From: Marasmius tenuissimus
Lineage: Eukaryota; Basidiomycota; Agaricomycetes; Agaricales; Marasmiaceae
Length of the DNA stretch: 64,000 bases
Assembly (NCBI GenBank): GCA_029532415.1
Contig: JAQOTA010000053.1
Coordinates: forward strand, 2,480,001-2,544,000
Reading direction: 5' to 3'
Numbering within the stretch: the stretch's first letter is position 1; each line of letters begins with the position of its first letter. Shown one piece after another: positions 60,486-64,000 of the stretch. The position numbers and the translations under genes are program-made. The notes under the pieces are model-generated. The model worked only from the letters and a program-made list of their open reading frames with translations, had not been told where the DNA came from and ran no database searches.

Positions 60486-61931
60486 ATGTATTCGGGAAAT
60501 GAAGTTGCAGTCCCCGTGGGACAACCGTGCATGCATGGTGGGGCACGTTTCAATTGGACCCACAACCACCCATCCTGGATTGCGCATTGTCAGTCATGGC
60601 CGCCTCACGGCCACCTCGTGTCGGCCCAGCCACCTGCTTCTTCATCTGCTTCTACTACCATGCCAGTTTTGCTCTCAGACTACCCATTCATATCTAATCG
60701 CAAGCGCAGTCAATCTCGCAGTCGTTCCCCCATTCGAAATGAAACCTCCACCCACCGAATCAGTTCCAGAAATCTCCCGCCAAGTCGTGATTCAAACTCA
60801 TCGTTGCCGGTGGAAGAACACTCTAGATTCTATTTTGACGACGAGATAGTCTCTTTCCTCGTCGAAAATAGGGTGAAGATTAGAGTCCACAAGCACTTCC
60901 TTGCGCGAGAATCATCGTTCTTCAGAGGCGTTTTTGCTTCTGGTCCTCGAGGACCACAGAACACCTATGTCGTCGAGGGTTTGAGAGTCAATGAATTTGA
61001 ATCACTCCTGGGGTTTTTCTACGACGGGTCAGTTTGCAGAGTCGTAATTTCATGCCTTGAACAATGTACTGATAACTCTCAATCTAGGATGTATCGCTTG
61101 TCGCCTTCTAACACACCAATCCAGGCATGGGTCGACCTGTTATCCATCTCAACTCAATTCGACTTCCCAAAAATTCGAGACCACGCCATCGCTGCAATAG
61201 ATGAATGCCAATCTCTATCATCTTCCAACTCGTTGAGCCCGGCCGACATGATTCATATTGCAGACAAGCACCACGTGGAGAAGTGGTTGAAACCGGCGTA
61301 TATGACGCTCTGCGAACGTGAGGAACCTATTTCGAAGGAAGAGGCGGAGAAGATAGGTGTCGAGAAGGTCGTAATGCTCGCACAGGCCCGCGAGAGGTTG
61401 TTGAAGATCAAACTCGAAGATACTGCGAACATGCTCACCGAGGCAACCGCTGCAGCCAGCCAGGAGAAGATACAGTCCTCAGGACCAAACACATCCCCTT
61501 CCGACCCTCAGACTCCAGTGCCTCCAGGTACTCAGGTCAAACCCGGCTGGCGAACCATTCATCCACGCGCGTCGAAATCAAATCTTCCGAATGCTTTGAC
61601 AGGCTGGGACATGCCAATGGCTCCTCTATCTGAGTTGTCGCTCCCCAAGTCACCTTTAGGGTCACCCCTTCCCCAACCACGTAACGAAGGCGGCTCGTGG
61701 TCATCCGCAAGTAGTGGAGCAACCAAGATTCCTTCTCCCATCTCGATACCATTCCCTGCGAACTCGGCGGCTTCTTATTTCCCGGAAGACATCCCCGTCC
61801 CGCTAGTCGAAGAGCGTCAGCAGACGACTGGCAACAGCGGCATGAGGACGGACGACTTCTTCAAGCAGATATTCGGAGTACCGTTCCTCCCTCCTGCCGT
61901 CTCCAGCCCCACGACCCCGAAATCTAAATGA
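60486..61931 (+). CDS. BTB/POZ-domain protein, tandem copy 3
   Basis: The first in-frame ATG is 60486 (MYSGNEVAVPVGQPCMHGGA); the frame is open a little further upstream. A short RS-like stretch 'NRKRSQSRSRSPIRNE' recalls copy 2. BTB core: 'SRFYFDDEIVSFLVENRVKI', 'RVHKHFLARESSFFRGVFAS', 'GPQNTYVVEGLRVNEFESLL', 'GFFYDG'. An intron of about 60 nt at 61027-61086 is followed by 'MYRLSPSNTPIQAWVDLLSI', 'FPKIRDHAIAAIDECQSLSS', 'MIHIADKHHVEKWLKPAYMT' and 'VEKVVMLAQARERLLKIKLE'. It is closest to copy 2 in order and wording of the blocks. The tail is Pro/Ser-rich and ends 'VSSPTTPKSK'. Function unknown. Confidence 0.83.
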   Translation: MYSGNEVAVPVGQPCMHGGARFNWTHNHPSWIAHCQSWPPHGHLVSAQPPASSSASTTMPVLLSDYPFISNRKRSQSRSRSPIRNETSTHRISSRNLPPSRDSNSSLPVEEHSRFYFDDEIVSFLVENRVKIRVHKHFLARESSFFRGVFASGPRGPQNTYVVEGLRVNEFESLLGFFYDGSVCRVVISCLEQCTDNSQSRMYRLSPSNTPIQAWVDLLSISTQFDFPKIRDHAIAAIDECQSLSSSNSLSPADMIHIADKHHVEKWLKPAYMTLCEREEPISKEEAEKIGVEKVVMLAQARERLLKIKLEDTANMLTEATAAASQEKIQSSGPNTSPSDPQTPVPPGTQVKPGWRTIHPRASKSNLPNALTGWDMPMAPLSELSLPKSPLGSPLPQPRNEGGSWSSASSGATKIPSPISIPFPANSAASYFPEDIPVPLVEERQQTTGNSGMRTDDFFKQIFGVPFLPPAVSSPTTPKSK

Positions 61932-62327
61932 ACTGAATCTCTGGCATCTTACAAATGAAAAATCGTTTGACTTTCAACGCGGTGCTTTATATGAAATATC
62001 TTTTTTTCATCTAGACTTCTTTCTTGCTTACTACAGGTGCTCAGCGCTCAGCACTCAGCACCTAGCACTCGGACCTCAGCGTGTGTGAAACCTATTACTT
62101 ATGTATAAAATCGACGACAACCAAAATATGGAATCTTGTGTTTGTATCCAGGTAGCTATTCTGTACATTATTATAAATCTACTTGACCGCTCATTCATGG
62201 ATGTCGTGCCTATCGCTTACGGGGTATTGCTAAGATATTTGCATAGAAACGAGACATGGTCTAATGTCCTAGCACCTCTATGAGGTTTGCTGTCCGAACT
62301 GATGAAGATAAGAGCTGAGGATGCTCT
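61932..62327. other. Intergenic (convergent) with short tandem repeat
   Basis: 396 bp between convergent genes. Holds an imperfect tandem repeat of the 'ctcagcNctcagcac' type at 62039-62080. No gene seen. Confidence 0.45.
62039..62080. repeat. Imperfect 'CTCAGCac' tandem repeat
   Basis: Four to five degenerate units of 7-10 nt built on CTCAGC / CACCTAGC / CTCAGCG, between the stop codons of two convergent genes. No coding role. Confidence 0.5.
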
Positions 62328-63683
<1,356 letters not shown>

Positions 63684-64000
63684 GATGGTGAATTTTTTGC
63701 GATTTTCATGATGTTATGGTAGTAGTTTTTATAGGAATCTGGAAAGCAGATGGTGTGTGCTGGAACCCCTTGGAACAACCGGGTATTGGATACACCCGGT
63801 GAAGAATTTTTTAGCCGGTTGAATCGTTGATTGGTCAGTGCTTGGTCAGGACTAGATTGTCGAGTTCTCAGTCATCATGCATCATGCATCATGCCCGGCC
63901 ACGGCCCACACCTCATGGTAGGAAAGTATTGCGTGCTGTACAAGGTGTATACAAGGTAGGGAAGTAAACGTACATGCATTATAGATAATGACCTGAGTAT
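63684..64000. other. OYE upstream region, with short repeat
   Basis: 317 bp of promoter side, with three units of a 7-nt repeat (catcatg) at about 63876-63893. No gene seen before the window end. Confidence 0.4.

Overview
The window reads as nuclear DNA of a filamentous basidiomycete, most likely an agaricomycete mushroom. The signs are many short GT-AG introns (about 45-65 nt), a class I hydrophobin with the fungal eight-cysteine pattern, a tandem family of BTB/POZ proteins, large Ser/Pro-rich proteins, and about 27 tightly packed genes on both strands. I saw no rRNA, tRNA, CRISPR array or intact transposon. Exon borders were read by eye from splice signals, reading frame and family alignment. 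Outer coordinates are mostly firm; some internal borders are approximate.

Layout. 1-1663: an F-box-like fragment and a cupin gene. 1833-8540 (minus): an ArfGAP, a nucleotide-sugar transporter of the GDP-fucose type and MRE11. 8967-9936: a GNAT acetyltransferase, divergent from MRE11. 10003-13528 (minus): mitochondrial ornithine acetyltransferase (ArgJ/Arg7), a possible tiny spliced gene and FAD synthase. 13714-16829 (plus): GDP-L-fucose synthase and a peroxiredoxin-like protein. 17514-30762: two very large low-complexity coiled-coil proteins separated by a 5.4 kb gene desert. 31428-37192 (plus): a small membrane protein, the APC/C activator Cdc20 and GDP-mannose 4,6-dehydratase. 37628-44693 (minus): CAF-1 subunit B, nucleoporin Nup57/Nup54 and ribosomal protein eL27. 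46034-54377: hydrophobin, RPB9, an alpha/beta hydrolase and a PiT phosphate transporter. 55267-61931: three tandem BTB genes. 62328-63683 (minus): an old yellow enzyme.

How genes work together. The main theme is that GDP-mannose 4,6-dehydratase, GDP-L-fucose synthase and a GDP-fucose-type Golgi transporter all lie within about 33 kb. Together they form the complete de novo GDP-L-fucose synthesis and Golgi import route. Other genes are housekeeping (translation, transcription, replication-coupled chromatin assembly, DNA repair, arginine and FAD synthesis, nuclear pore, mitosis) or typical of fungi (hydrophobin, OYE, cupin, BTB family). Notable details are a 9-nt micro-exon that supplies half of a CxxC redox motif, and a paired MluI cell-cycle box palindrome just upstream of MRE11.
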